Source: JANNRW01 sp031401815
GTDB lineage: Bacteria; Desulfobacterota; Desulfuromonadia; Geobacterales; DSM-12255
Direction: 5' to 3'
DNA length: 46,428 nucleotides
NCBI GenBank assembly: GCA_031401815.1
Contig: JANNRW010000251.1
Span: forward strand, 1-46,428
Below are positions 32,633 to 40,243 of the stretch, one piece after another (positions within the stretch are counted from its first letter, which is position 1; every line of letters begins with the position of its first letter). The notes below the pieces were generated by a model that was not told where the DNA came from, ran no database searches, and worked only from the letters and a program-made list of their open reading frames with translations. The translations under genes and the position numbers were made by a program.

Positions 32633-33352
32633 ATGGCTAAAAACTGGCTGCCATTTATAGAAAATAAGGAACTTTGCAGCATTCTCAGCGAATTGAAAGC
32701 AGCCTCAGATGAGGCAAAGGAGAAGGCAGATCAAAGTCTTTCAAGGAATGTAATCGACCCGTTTACAGCACTATTTCAAATGCAGCTACTATCAATAAGC
32801 GCCAGGGAATGGCCTGAAGTTGAAAAACGAAGGCAAATAGAGAAATCACTGCAAAACCATATTGGAAATTTTCATCAGAAACTGCTGGGGGCTTTATCAG
32901 GATGGAGTGACAAAAAAGTCGGCTCTGTTGTTGACCTTGTTTGTGAAGAAAAGATGATTATTGCTGAAGTGAAAAACAAACACAACACACTCAAGGCCTC
33001 AGACCAATCAGGTTTGTATGATAAACTTTCCGGCCTGGTGCGGAAAAAAGGGCAGCAATATTATGGTTTCACAGCCTATTATGTTGAAATTATTCCAAAA
33101 CGCCCTGCAAGATATAACATGCCTTTCACACCATCGGACAACACTACCGGCTCAAAAAAACCAGAAGATGATCTTATTCGTAAAATTGATGGAGCAAGTT
33201 TCTATGAGCTTGCTTCTGGGCACAAAAATGCTCTCAAGCAGGTTTATGAAATACTTCCTGAAGCTTTGGAGAGTATGGGATTGACGCCGGTCAGCCCAAA
33301 AGACAAAGCCATGTTATCAAAGTATTTTCAAGAAGCATTTGGCGTGATTTGA
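32633..33352 (+). CDS. Type II restriction endonuclease, Eco47II family
   Basis: Restriction enzyme of the Eco47II family, whose members cut GGNCC. The 239-residue protein has RNVIDPFTALFQ near residue 37, a core with SVVDLVCEEKMIIAEVKNKHNT (PD-ExK-like: Asp, then E-x-K in AEVKNK), and QYYGFTAYYVEIIP. I start at ATG 32633, which follows AAAGGA. It converges on the methyltransferase gene with a 25-bp overlap at the stops. The specificity is inferred from the family. Confidence 0.87.
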   Translation: MAKNWLPFIENKELCSILSELKAASDEAKEKADQSLSRNVIDPFTALFQMQLLSISAREWPEVEKRRQIEKSLQNHIGNFHQKLLGALSGWSDKKVGSVVDLVCEEKMIIAEVKNKHNTLKASDQSGLYDKLSGLVRKKGQQYYGFTAYYVEIIPKRPARYNMPFTPSDNTTGSKKPEDDLIRKIDGASFYELASGHKNALKQVYEILPEALESMGLTPVSPKDKAMLSKYFQEAFGVI

Positions 33353-34548
33353 TCGAGCATTTGTCGCAGGCAAATACCAAGATGATATCCCATATTTACA
33401 GGCACAGCATTTCCAATCTGTTTGTACTGCGATGCAGTTGATCCAGAAAACTGCCAATCATCAGGAAAAGACTGAATTCTGGCATATTCCCGAACAGTGA
33501 GAGGTCTCGTTTCCGACGGATGACACCGTTCTGTCTGTTTTTGTGCAGGGTTGCAGGTCAAGGTAAGAGAGGGTTCATCCCAGCTTAATCTTCGAGCCAT
33601 GCCGGTTTTGCCACCACCCATAAAATAACTTGCCCCCATGTATTCACGTTGCATAGCATCCGGCAGACTCCGCCAGTATCCACCTTCGGGAATCAACTCC
33701 ATCACGGTTTTTTTGCGCGCGGTGTATTGTTGACAAACAGAGTCAGGAACGCCGTCAAGAGCCTCTCGAAGGCTAACCGTATATTGTCGTTCCTGTGGGA
33801 AAACAACAGAAATATCCAGATCTTTGCGAATCCCAAAAACAACAAGGCGTTCTCTTTTTTGTGCAACGTCCAGATATTGTGCTCTTAACACGCGATGTTC
33901 AACACGGTATCCTAATTCATCCAAAACCGACAACATAGTCTGAAAAGTTCTTCCATCATCATGGTTTAGAAGTCCACGGACGTTCTCTGCGAGAATTATT
34001 TTAGGAGAAACTTCTTTGACAATTCGTGCGAACTCAAAAAACAAAGTACCCCTGGTGTCTTCAAACCCCAGTTTTTTACCCGCATAGCTAAAAGACTGGC
34101 AGGGGAAACCACCGGTAATTATGTCAGCAGTTTTACCGATAAAATTTACTGTTCTGACATCTTCCTGAAGCACATTCCATGCAGGTCTGTTATTACGCAA
34201 AGTAGTCGCAGCCTGCTTATCAATTTCTACAAGCATGGTTGTTTGCAATCCGGCATTTGACAAACCAAGAGCCAAACCGCCAGCACCTGCAAAGAGCTCA
34301 ATAACTGAATAAGATGAAAGAGTCTCTGCTTTTAACACCTTGAAACAACCGGCAGGTTTTTCGTTCAGTTTTTGTTTAAGAAGCCTTACCTCTTCAAGAT
34401 CAAAAAGCCTTTGTCCACGGATGTTTCTGTTGGCACGAATTAGCCCTTTTTTTTCCCAACGACGCACCGTATCAATAGATAATCGTAGTTCATTAGCGAC
34501 ATCACCAACAGTAAGAGGCTGTTCTGGAAAAAGTTGTTGCATGAACAT
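33328..34548 (-). CDS. C5-cytosine methyltransferase fused to an N-terminal MerR-like HTH
   Basis: DNA cytosine-5 methyltransferase that protects sites against the neighbouring Eco47II-like enzyme. Motifs in order: IELFAGAGGLALGL (I), GGFPCQSFSYAGKK with nucleophile Cys150 (IV), ENVRGLL (VI), QKRERLVVFG (VIII), QIGNAVPV (X). Residues about 11-60 are an added winged-HTH of the MerR/excisionase type (LTVGDVANELRLSIDTVRRW, GQRLFDLEEVRLLKQ). A perfect inverted repeat abuts its start codon, so it probably represses itself. Two ATGs (34548, 34542) are possible starts. Confidence 0.93.
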   Translation of the reverse strand: MFMQQLFPEQPLTVGDVANELRLSIDTVRRWEKKGLIRANRNIRGQRLFDLEEVRLLKQKLNEKPAGCFKVLKAETLSSYSVIELFAGAGGLALGLSNAGLQTTMLVEIDKQAATTLRNNRPAWNVLQEDVRTVNFIGKTADIITGGFPCQSFSYAGKKLGFEDTRGTLFFEFARIVKEVSPKIILAENVRGLLNHDDGRTFQTMLSVLDELGYRVEHRVLRAQYLDVAQKRERLVVFGIRKDLDISVVFPQERQYTVSLREALDGVPDSVCQQYTARKKTVMELIPEGGYWRSLPDAMQREYMGASYFMGGGKTGMARRLSWDEPSLTLTCNPAQKQTERCHPSETRPLTVREYARIQSFPDDWQFSGSTASQYKQIGNAVPVNMGYHLGICLRQMLDQITPNAS

Positions 34549-34549
34549 T

Positions 34550-34583
34550 TATAGTAACCCCCGCATATGCAATGGTTACTATA
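34550..34583 (-). promoter_or_regulatory. Probable operator of the methyltransferase gene
   Basis: TATAGTAACC (34550-34559) and GGTTACTATA (34574-34583) form a perfect 10-bp inverted repeat with a 14-bp spacer, two bases upstream of ATG 34548. It covers the ribosome binding site and probably the promoter. The N-terminal HTH of the encoded enzyme is the natural candidate to bind it. Confidence 0.7.
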
Positions 34584-34764
34584 TTAAAGCATGGAATGCA
34601 AATATTTTTTCCTTCCGTTGAAAACTCTTTTGAGCCCTTTATATTTCCATATTTATCTGTCAGTCGGCAGAAAATATGGACACTTCCCTGTTTTTGTGCA
34701 GGAAATACGGGAAGGATCCCTTGAGGGGACATTCACTAATTAACCATTTCCGCCTATCCATTTA

Positions 34765-34979
34765 AGTATGTATGGGGTCAAGTATGTATGGGGTCAGAGT
34801 ATGTATGGGGTCAGGCTTGCAATATGTGTATTAGTGTGATAGATACAAGTCATGGCACGGAGTATGTATGGGGTCAGGCTTGCAATATGTGTATTAGTGT
34901 GATAGATACAAGTCATAGTATGTATGGGGTCAGGCTTGCAATATGTGTATTAGTGTGATAGATACAAGTCATGGCACGA
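34765..34979 (+). repeat. Tandem repeats containing copies of the RAYT gene start
   Basis: Two short units (AGTATGTATGGGGTCA at 34765 and 34781) precede three longer ones starting at 34798, 34861 and 34917 (63, 56 and 63 bp). The longer units contain GGGGTCAGGCTTGC and run to ACAAGTCAT; the first and third continue into GGCACG, which are the initial codons of the transposase gene (ATG at 34971). The stretch 34584-34764 before them shows no gene. Confidence 0.88.
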
Positions 34980-35909
34980 AAACCTAGAGTCCATTATCCA
35001 ACTGCACTATACCATGTGATCATACGCGGCAATGCTTGTCAGGATATTTTTTTTGACGACGAAGACCGTCTCCGCTTCTACCTGCTGTTACAGGAAGGGG
35101 CAGAAAAATATGGTCATCGTATTCATGCTTTTTGTCTGATGACCAATCATGTACATCTCGCAATCCAGGTTGGAGATGTTTCGTTGTCTCGCATCATGCA
35201 AAACCTCACCTTCCGCTATACGAAATGGATTAACTGGCGGCAGAATAGAAGTGGGCATCTTTTCCAGGGCAGATTCAAGGCGGTCCTGGTCGATGCTGAT
35301 TCATATCTGCTTGAACTTACCCGCTATATCCACCTCAATCCGGTTCGCGCCAACATGGTCCAATCCCCGGAAGATTACCCATGGAGTGGCCACCGCGCTT
35401 ATCTTGGCAGAGAAACTATCCCCTGGTTCTCAACCGACTGGGTATTATCCATGTTTAGTCCAAAAATTTCTCTGGCACGCAAGGGCTACCGGGACTTCAT
35501 CGATCAGGGAAAGGATGACGGGTATCAAGAGGAATATCACTGCGGCAGTGCTCATGAAAGCCGGGTTCTCGGCGATGACACCTTTGTCGACAAAGTACTT
35601 ACGTATGCCGAATCAAAATCTTTCAAGCGTCTTAACCTTGCAGATATCTTGCAGAGAATCTGCCTGAAATACGAGATTGAAGAAAAGGACTTGAAAACAC
35701 CTGGTAAATACCGCAAACATTCTGAGGCCCGTGGTGTGGCAGCGTGGATGCTGCTGGAAACAGGCGCTGCAACTCTGGCAGAATTGGGTAGAGTTACCGG
35801 CAGAGATATTTCAACACTGAGTGCCGCAGCTAAAGCAGTACGAAATCGTGCCAACCGTGATCAATCATTAGCAGACAGAATGGCAGAACTAAAGCAATGC
35901 TTGCAGTAA
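34971..35909 (+). CDS. REP-associated tyrosine transposase (RAYT), Y1_Tnp family
   Basis: HUH single-strand transposase related to IS200/IS605 TnpA. Catalytic features: MTNHVHLAIQ (HUH pair HVH) and the downstream Tyr in LTFRYTKWINWR; SGHLFQGRFKAVLVD and YIHLNPVRANMV are typical of RAYTs. The C-terminal region (about 225-300) looks like a DnaA-type HTH (HSEARGVAAWMLL ... LAELGRVTGRDISTLSAA). At 312 residues it is longer than IS200 TnpA. ATG 34971 is embedded in the last copy of the upstream tandem repeat. It is flanked by inverted GGGGTCAGGCTTGC / GCAAGCCTGACCCC sites that it probably acts on. Confidence 0.92.
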   Translation: MARKPRVHYPTALYHVIIRGNACQDIFFDDEDRLRFYLLLQEGAEKYGHRIHAFCLMTNHVHLAIQVGDVSLSRIMQNLTFRYTKWINWRQNRSGHLFQGRFKAVLVDADSYLLELTRYIHLNPVRANMVQSPEDYPWSGHRAYLGRETIPWFSTDWVLSMFSPKISLARKGYRDFIDQGKDDGYQEEYHCGSAHESRVLGDDTFVDKVLTYAESKSFKRLNLADILQRICLKYEIEEKDLKTPGKYRKHSEARGVAAWMLLETGAATLAELGRVTGRDISTLSAAAKAVRNRANRDQSLADRMAELKQCLQ

Positions 35910-36014
35910 ATAGCCATAACGCAAGCCTGACCCCAATTGCTATAACGCAAGCCTGACCCCAATTGCTGACCCCTTGCAGTAAATAGCCATAACGCAAGCC
36001 TGACCCCAATTGCT
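35901..36014 (+). repeat. Tandem repeats containing copies of the RAYT gene end
   Basis: Three units with GCAAGCCTGACCCCAATTGC start at about 35930, 35947 and 35994. The first and third are preceded by TTGCAGTAAATAGCC, whose TTGCAGTAA is the end of the transposase gene. The unit is the inverted form of the GGGGTCAGGCTTGC repeat upstream. Confidence 0.88.
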
Positions 36015-36094
36015 CACCAATTGCTCCGCCTCCGTGCAACACCTCGATTTCCTTGCCAGAACGAAAAATCCCCGCTTTTCAGATCGAAAACTGA

Positions 36095-36155
36095 TAGTTT
36101 CACATCCGGAGTTTCAGGATGGAAACTAACTATCCCCTGGCAGAGCCGGGGGTTT
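36095..36155 (+). terminator. Hairpins between RAYT and the Xre/RES pair
   Basis: AGTTTC-A-CATCC (36096-36107) folds on GGATGGAAACT (36117-36127), and CCCCTGGC (36134-36141) folds on GCCGGGGG (36145-36152) followed by TTT. The second could end transcription from the transposase side. The rest of 36015-36170 shows nothing. Confidence 0.45.
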
Positions 36156-36176
36156 GCCTAAAGAAAATAAATGGTT

Positions 36177-36206
36177 GCATTTTGACGCATTAAATGCGAC
36201 ATTTTG
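36177..36206 (+). promoter_or_regulatory. Probable operator of the Xre/RES module
   Basis: CGCATTAAATGCG (36186-36198) is a 6-bp dyad with a 1-bp centre, flanked by GCATTTTG (36177-36184) and ACATTTTG (36199-36206). It lies 29 bp ahead of the antitoxin start, a common position for antitoxin self-repression. Confidence 0.5.
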
Positions 36207-36234
36207 TCTAACAACATATGCGTGGAGGCACACA

Positions 36235-36681
36235 ATGCAAATAAAAATCGACAGGCAGAGACAATCCAACATATGGGCAACAGTTGTTCCTGGAATGAAC
36301 ACGGCAGAAACGCCAGATTCAATGAAAATTATTAATTTAGTGAGAAGTGGCTTGCCGGGATCGACATTAGGTAAAGTTGCTGAAGCCTATCAGATACCAA
36401 AAGCAGATATGTATAACCTACTGCACATATCTGCAAAAACTGGGCAACGGATTGCGACAAAAAAACTTGATAAAGACAAGTCTGATCACCTGATTCAGAT
36501 GGTGAAAGTGTTTTCCCGCACGAACTCTGTTTTTAAAGATTGCGACAAGGCAATGAGCTGGCTCAAGTCGCCTTGCTATGCTCTTGGTGATCAAATTCCC
36601 ATACAGTTGCTCGACACAACTGAAGGCATGGAATTGATTATGAATACTCTTGGACGCATAGAGTACGGGGTGTTTGCCTGA
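36235..36681 (+). CDS. Antitoxin of the Xre/MbcA/ParS (DUF2384) family
   Basis: A 148-residue antitoxin partner of RES toxins. The N-terminal half is a helical Xre-like DNA-binding region (LVRSGLPGSTLGKVAEAYQIPKAD in outline), and the C-terminal DUF2384 domain ends in WLKSPCYALGDQIPIQLLDT and MNTLGRIEYGVFA, typical of the toxin-binding domain. I start at ATG 36235, preceded by GGAGG. Its TGA overlaps the toxin ATG. The internal repeat operator upstream suggests self-control. Confidence 0.9.
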   Translation: MQIKIDRQRQSNIWATVVPGMNTAETPDSMKIINLVRSGLPGSTLGKVAEAYQIPKADMYNLLHISAKTGQRIATKKLDKDKSDHLIQMVKVFSRTNSVFKDCDKAMSWLKSPCYALGDQIPIQLLDTTEGMELIMNTLGRIEYGVFA

Positions 36682-37157
36682 TGCTGCTGTATCGAATTTC
36701 ACCAAAGCAATATGCGCATGATCTGTCTGGAGAAGGTTCTCGTATATATGGCGGTCGCTGGAATCCAGCCGGAAGAGCTGTAATTTACACTTCAGACTCA
36801 GCGTCTTTGGCAATGCTGGAAATGGTAGCCTTTTATGCTGTTTCCGGTGCCCCACCTGACTTGGTCTTGGTTGTAATCGAAATTCCAGATATTGTGACTA
36901 TTGAAAAACCTGACATGGCCGTTTTACCAACTGACTGGAATGCCAGACCACAGAAATCATCTACAAGTAATTTTGGCTTGATCTGGCTTGATACTTCCAA
37001 GGCTTCATGTTTAAGAGTCCCGTCAGTAATCACACCGGAAGGTTATGGATGGAATTATATTTTAAATCCTTTACACCCGGAACTAGCGGGCAAGATGAGG
37101 GTTACAGAATCCATAAGGTGGGAAATTGATCCTCGTATAGCCGACAAAATCTTATAA
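36681..37157 (+). CDS. RES-domain toxin
   Basis: RES toxins deplete NAD+ by phosphorolysis or hydrolysis and resemble ADP-ribosyltransferases. Family residues are present: LYRISPKQYAHDLSGEGSR (first Arg), GGRWNPAGRAVIYTSDSASLAMLE (second Arg, Tyr, Glu) and the C-terminal LNPLHPELAGKMRV. The 158-residue length is normal. It overlaps the antitoxin gene by one base. Intact as far as I can see. Confidence 0.92.
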   Translation: MLLYRISPKQYAHDLSGEGSRIYGGRWNPAGRAVIYTSDSASLAMLEMVAFYAVSGAPPDLVLVVIEIPDIVTIEKPDMAVLPTDWNARPQKSSTSNFGLIWLDTSKASCLRVPSVITPEGYGWNYILNPLHPELAGKMRVTESIRWEIDPRIADKIL

Positions 37158-37504
37158 ACCGGGCATGTTGTGTTTCTGGATACTAGGGACACTTCAAATC
37201 GTTAATACATCCGCAACATCCTCCTATCCCAATAATTAAATCAAAGCAAAGTGTGCCAAGTGCCATGCCAAGATATTCGACAAAAAGTAGCGCACCCATA
37301 TTATTCCAGACCTCGTAAACAGGTGGCTTGAAACAGCCAAAACACCGGAAGAAATAATACTAAACACCCGGTCATCAATTGGTATATATTCCAAGAAGCT
37401 GAAATAAAGCCAGTTCACCTGTTGTCATCGGCAGCAGTCGCTCGGCGATGGAGAGGAATTGTAATATTCTTAAGGCATAGTGAGATATGTAGAGGAGCAT
37501 GTTT
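37158..37504. other. Gene-poor stretch with a possible cytochrome-like remnant
   Basis: No convincing gene. On the plus strand around 37237-37280 a short frame between stops reads KCAKCHAKIFDKK, containing a CxxCH haem-binding motif. After one stop the same frame continues with PDLVNRWLETAKTPEEI and ends near 37404. It could be a decayed c-type cytochrome exon or chance. A good ribosome binding site GAGGAG for the next gene lies at 37492-37497. Confidence 0.35.
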
Positions 37505-38209
37505 ATGAAAAAGGTACTTCTGGCAAGCGCGTCAAAGGACTTTCTGAAAAGGAACACAGCCCTGATGCTCGACAAAGGGTTCCTCTTCGTTACTGCCACA
37601 TCTGGCCTGGAAGCCCTCCGGCTCCATGAAGAGCATATTTTTGATCTGATTCTTTCTGATCTGGAACTGGGAGACATGGATGGTTGCAGGTTCAGTTCGG
37701 AAGTGCATAAACGTGATACTCAGGCTCCTACCCCTGTAATTATGATTTGCTTCGATACTGTAGAATGTATAAACAGAGTGAAGAAGAGTTGTGCAAGCGC
37801 CATAATACCCAGACCTATCAACCCGACCAACCTGCTGATAACAATTGGCAGTTTTATTGACATGCAGCTTGCAAGAAGCAAGCGAGTGATATTTAACAGC
37901 GATGTATTATGCTTAAAACAGGAATTGGAATTCAGTTGCTTTTCACATGACTTAAGTGCTACGGGCATCCTTCTTGAAGCCGATCATAAACTTGAGCTGG
38001 AAGACAGGATGATCTGCCAGTTTGACCTGCCAGGCATTTCAAAGGTCAAAACAGAAGGGAAAGTAACCCGTTGTTTCAGTACAGCTGAAGGGAAAATGCT
38101 TAATGGTGTAAAGTATATTGACCTGCCTTTGCCAGCTCGCAGCGCAATTCAAAGATATGTATTCCTGTATGGCCACCTAGGGGTAAAAGAGCGCACTGAT
38201 CAGGTGTAA
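37505..38209 (+). CDS. Degenerate receiver fused to a PilZ domain
   Basis: A 234-residue protein. Residues 1-120 resemble a receiver with phosphorylatable-type Asp52 (LILSDLELGDMDG) but lack the usual acidic pair (LLASASKDF instead of VDD) and have Arg103 in IIPRPINP where Lys is normal, so phosphorylation is doubtful. Residues about 130-225 form a PilZ domain with the DLSATGILL motif that binds c-di-GMP with upstream arginines; the RxxxR part is not clear. I start at ATG 37505, 7 bases after GAGGAG; ATG 37499 is too close. Confidence 0.8.
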   Translation: MKKVLLASASKDFLKRNTALMLDKGFLFVTATSGLEALRLHEEHIFDLILSDLELGDMDGCRFSSEVHKRDTQAPTPVIMICFDTVECINRVKKSCASAIIPRPINPTNLLITIGSFIDMQLARSKRVIFNSDVLCLKQELEFSCFSHDLSATGILLEADHKLELEDRMICQFDLPGISKVKTEGKVTRCFSTAEGKMLNGVKYIDLPLPARSAIQRYVFLYGHLGVKERTDQV

Positions 38210-38247
38210 TAAAAATAACGAATTGGAAACTTATCGCCTACCCATTG

Positions 38248-38877
38248 TCAAACAGGTTGAACCTGGATCTCCTCGACGGTTACAGCGGGTATTTCGGCTT
38301 CCAGCAGCTCTTCAATCCTTCCCCAGATCCCCTCGACCCCTTCACGGGAGAGTGCGGAAAAGCAGCAGAGCTCACCCCTCTCTACCTCCAGCTCTTTGGC
38401 AATCAGGGCCAGCTGGCGACTACGCTCATTTTTGGAGACCTTGTCGCACTTGGTGACCACCAATATGGGAGGGACGCCATAGGTGCGGAGCCATGACAGG
38501 AGTTGAAGATCCTCTCCTTTTGGAATCCGCCGGACATCGAAAATCAGAACCACCCCCTGAAGATTGACCCTCTCAGCGAGATAGGTCTCCATCATCGGTC
38601 CCCACTGGCGCTTGACATCGAGCGGCACCTTGGCAAAGCCGTAGCCGGGCAGATCGACTAGCGTAAAGGTGCCATTCACATCAAAAAAATTGATGAGCTG
38701 GGTTCGGCCGGGAGTAGAGCTGGTTCTGACCAGATTTTTCCGGTTTACCAGCACATTTATCAGAGATGACTTGCCGACATTGGAGCGTCCGGCAAAAGCT
38801 ATCTCAGGCAGATTACTTTCAGGATAATGTGCCGGTTTGGTGGCGCTTTTGATGAATTCGGTTGTTTTTACATGCAT
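38248..38877 (-). CDS. engB: Ribosome-biogenesis GTPase EngB (YsxC/YihA)
   Basis: Small GTPase needed for assembly of the large ribosomal subunit. G1 GRSNVGKSSLINVL, G2 TSSTPGRTQLINFF, G3 VDLPGYGFA, G4 VVTKCDKV and G5 FSALSREG are all present. I start at ATG 38877, giving 209 residues; the longer frame runs into the aroF leader region. It is divergent from the leader-aroF unit. The 38-bp gap to the convergent receiver-PilZ gene contains no clear terminator. Confidence 0.96.
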   Translation of the reverse strand: MHVKTTEFIKSATKPAHYPESNLPEIAFAGRSNVGKSSLINVLVNRKNLVRTSSTPGRTQLINFFDVNGTFTLVDLPGYGFAKVPLDVKRQWGPMMETYLAERVNLQGVVLIFDVRRIPKGEDLQLLSWLRTYGVPPILVVTKCDKVSKNERSRQLALIAKELEVERGELCCFSALSREGVEGIWGRIEELLEAEIPAVTVEEIQVQPV

Positions 38878-38941
38878 GCACTGTTCTCCTGGTGCACATA
38901 ATAGACGTCTTTCCTTTTTAAGGCAAACGGCAAGTTTTTTC

Positions 38942-38971
38942 TTGACAGCCCCTTGCCGCTTCTGCCATATA
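38942..38971 (+). promoter_or_regulatory. Possible promoter of the aroF leader
   Basis: TTGACA at 38942-38947 is a consensus -35 box; CATATA at 38966-38971 is a weak -10 box 18 bp away. A start near 38977 would put the leader ATG (38978) at the 5' end of the RNA. No Shine-Dalgarno sequence is present. Confidence 0.45.
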
Positions 38972-38977
38972 GCAATC

Positions 38978-39070
38978 ATGTCCATTAACCGTTTCTTCAA
39001 CTTTACAAACTTCAGCTTTTGGTGCGGCTTTTATTTTTGGCTGTCTGCCCGGAAGTCCGGTTTGTACTGA
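38978..39070 (+). CDS. Aromatic-rich leader peptide of aroF
   Basis: A 30-codon frame, too short for ordinary gene finding, ending at TGA 39068-39070. Residues 6-21 read FFNFTNFSFWCGFYFW; in total 7 Phe, 2 Trp and 2 Tyr, 11 of 30 residues. This is the composition expected of an attenuator leader such as pheL, sensing charged aromatic tRNAs. It is followed by two terminator-like hairpins and the DAHP synthase gene at 39212. It lacks a Shine-Dalgarno sequence, and a possible promoter ends only a few bases upstream. Homology was not checked; the call rests on composition and position. Confidence 0.8.
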   Translation: MSINRFFNFTNFSFWCGFYFWLSARKSGLY

Positions 39071-39096
39071 GAGAAACATTGACCAGAAACAGACCG

Positions 39097-39181
39097 AAAG
39101 CCGAGGGTGGACGAAAGACATCCCCGGCTTTTTCGTTTGCATATTGACAGGGCCGGGGAAATGATTTCTCCGGCCCTTTTC
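39097..39181 (+). promoter_or_regulatory. Attenuator with two alternative hairpins ahead of aroF
   Basis: Segment 1 (39097-39107, AAAGCCGAGGG) pairs with segment 2 (39121-39131, TCCCCGGCTTT), followed by T-rich sequence. Segment 3 (39149-39158, AGGGCCGGGG) pairs with segment 4 (39168-39177), followed by TTTT. CCCCGGC in segment 2 (39122-39128) is perfectly complementary to GCCGGGG in segment 3 (39152-39158), so a 2:3 antiterminator competes with both hairpins. CGGCTTT inside the leader codons (39025-39031) can also pair with segment 1. Confidence 0.78.
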
Positions 39182-39211
39182 AATGCTTTCGCAATAACGG
39201 GAGGATGAAAA

Positions 39212-40231
39212 ATGATCGTAGTCATGAAGTCGGGAGCAGCAAAAAAAGAGAAGGATGAAGTACTGAAGCGGATTCGTGAGCTGGGCTACACCCCACATGT
39301 CATCCATGGAACTACCAGGGATGTCATAGGAGCCATAGGTGACGAACGGGGGAAGCTTGTGCTTCAGTCTATCGAATCCATGAACGGGGTCGAGAGCGTT
39401 GTGCCGATCCTTCAGCCGTACAAGCTTGCATCAAAAGAAGTGATGAAAGAGGCCAGCATTATCAGGATAAGCGATAACGTCAGTATTGGCGGCACCGGAA
39501 TTATTGTCATGGCAGGGCCCTGTTCTGTTGAAAATGAAAAGCAGATAATAGCAAGCGCTGAAGCCGTCAAGGCGGCTGGCGGACATATTTTGCGGGGCGG
39601 GGCATTCAAGCCGCGTACCTCCCCCTACTCTTTTCAGGGGCTTGAAGAGGAGGGTCTGAAGCTTCTGGCAAAGGCGCGGGAGCTGACAGGTCTGCCTATT
39701 GTTACTGAGGTCATCAACCCCGAGACAGCAGAACTTGTTGCCGAGTATGCTGATATTTTGCAGATAGGTGCACGCAATTCGCAAAACTTTGCTCTTCTGA
39801 AAAAAGTGGGGCAGCTTAAAAAGCCGGTTCTCCTCAAGCGGGGTATGGCGATGACCATTCAGGAGCTTCTGATGAGCGCTGAATATATACTTGCAGAGGG
39901 GAATCAGTCGGTAATCCTTTGCGAGCGGGGGATTCGCACCTTTGAAACAGCAACCCGAAATACTCTCGACCTGTCAGCCATACCGGTATTAAGGAGCAAA
40001 ACGCATCTGCCGGTTGTCATTGATCCTTCGCACGCAACAGGAAATCACCATTTTGTAGCCTCAATGTCACTTGCCGCAATTGCTTCCGGGGCAGACGGGC
40101 TGATCATCGAGGTCCATCCTGATCCGGAACATGCAACCAGTGACGGGCCGCAGTCACTTAAACCGGCAAAATTCGCTGAATTGATGGTGAAGATGCGTAG
40201 GGTCGCAGAGGCTGTTGACAGAACAATATGA
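39212..40231 (+). CDS. aroF: 3-deoxy-7-phosphoheptulonate (DAHP) synthase, type I-beta with regulatory domain
   Basis: First enzyme of the shikimate pathway: phosphoenolpyruvate plus erythrose 4-phosphate to DAHP. Residues 1-70 form a ferredoxin-like regulatory domain (MIVVMKSGAAKKEKDEVLKR), known in relatives to bind Tyr/Phe. The barrel follows: IVMAGPCSVE, GGAFKPRTSPYSFQG, LQIGARNSQNF, VLLKRGMAMTIQE, ILCERGIRTFE, PVVIDPSHATG, EVHPDPEHATSDG. Length 339. ATG 39212 follows GGGAGGATG. The 5' leader with an aromatic-rich peptide and terminators indicates attenuation in addition to allosteric control. Confidence 0.96.
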   Translation: MIVVMKSGAAKKEKDEVLKRIRELGYTPHVIHGTTRDVIGAIGDERGKLVLQSIESMNGVESVVPILQPYKLASKEVMKEASIIRISDNVSIGGTGIIVMAGPCSVENEKQIIASAEAVKAAGGHILRGGAFKPRTSPYSFQGLEEEGLKLLAKARELTGLPIVTEVINPETAELVAEYADILQIGARNSQNFALLKKVGQLKKPVLLKRGMAMTIQELLMSAEYILAEGNQSVILCERGIRTFETATRNTLDLSAIPVLRSKTHLPVVIDPSHATGNHHFVASMSLAAIASGADGLIIEVHPDPEHATSDGPQSLKPAKFAELMVKMRRVAEAVDRTI

Positions 40232-40243
40232 AATCAGGTTGAT

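Noticed and set aside
34765..34979. Tandem repeats that could suggest a CRISPR array
   Set aside because: The units are contiguous and nearly identical over their whole length, with no unique spacers, no cas genes, and they include the transposase start codon.
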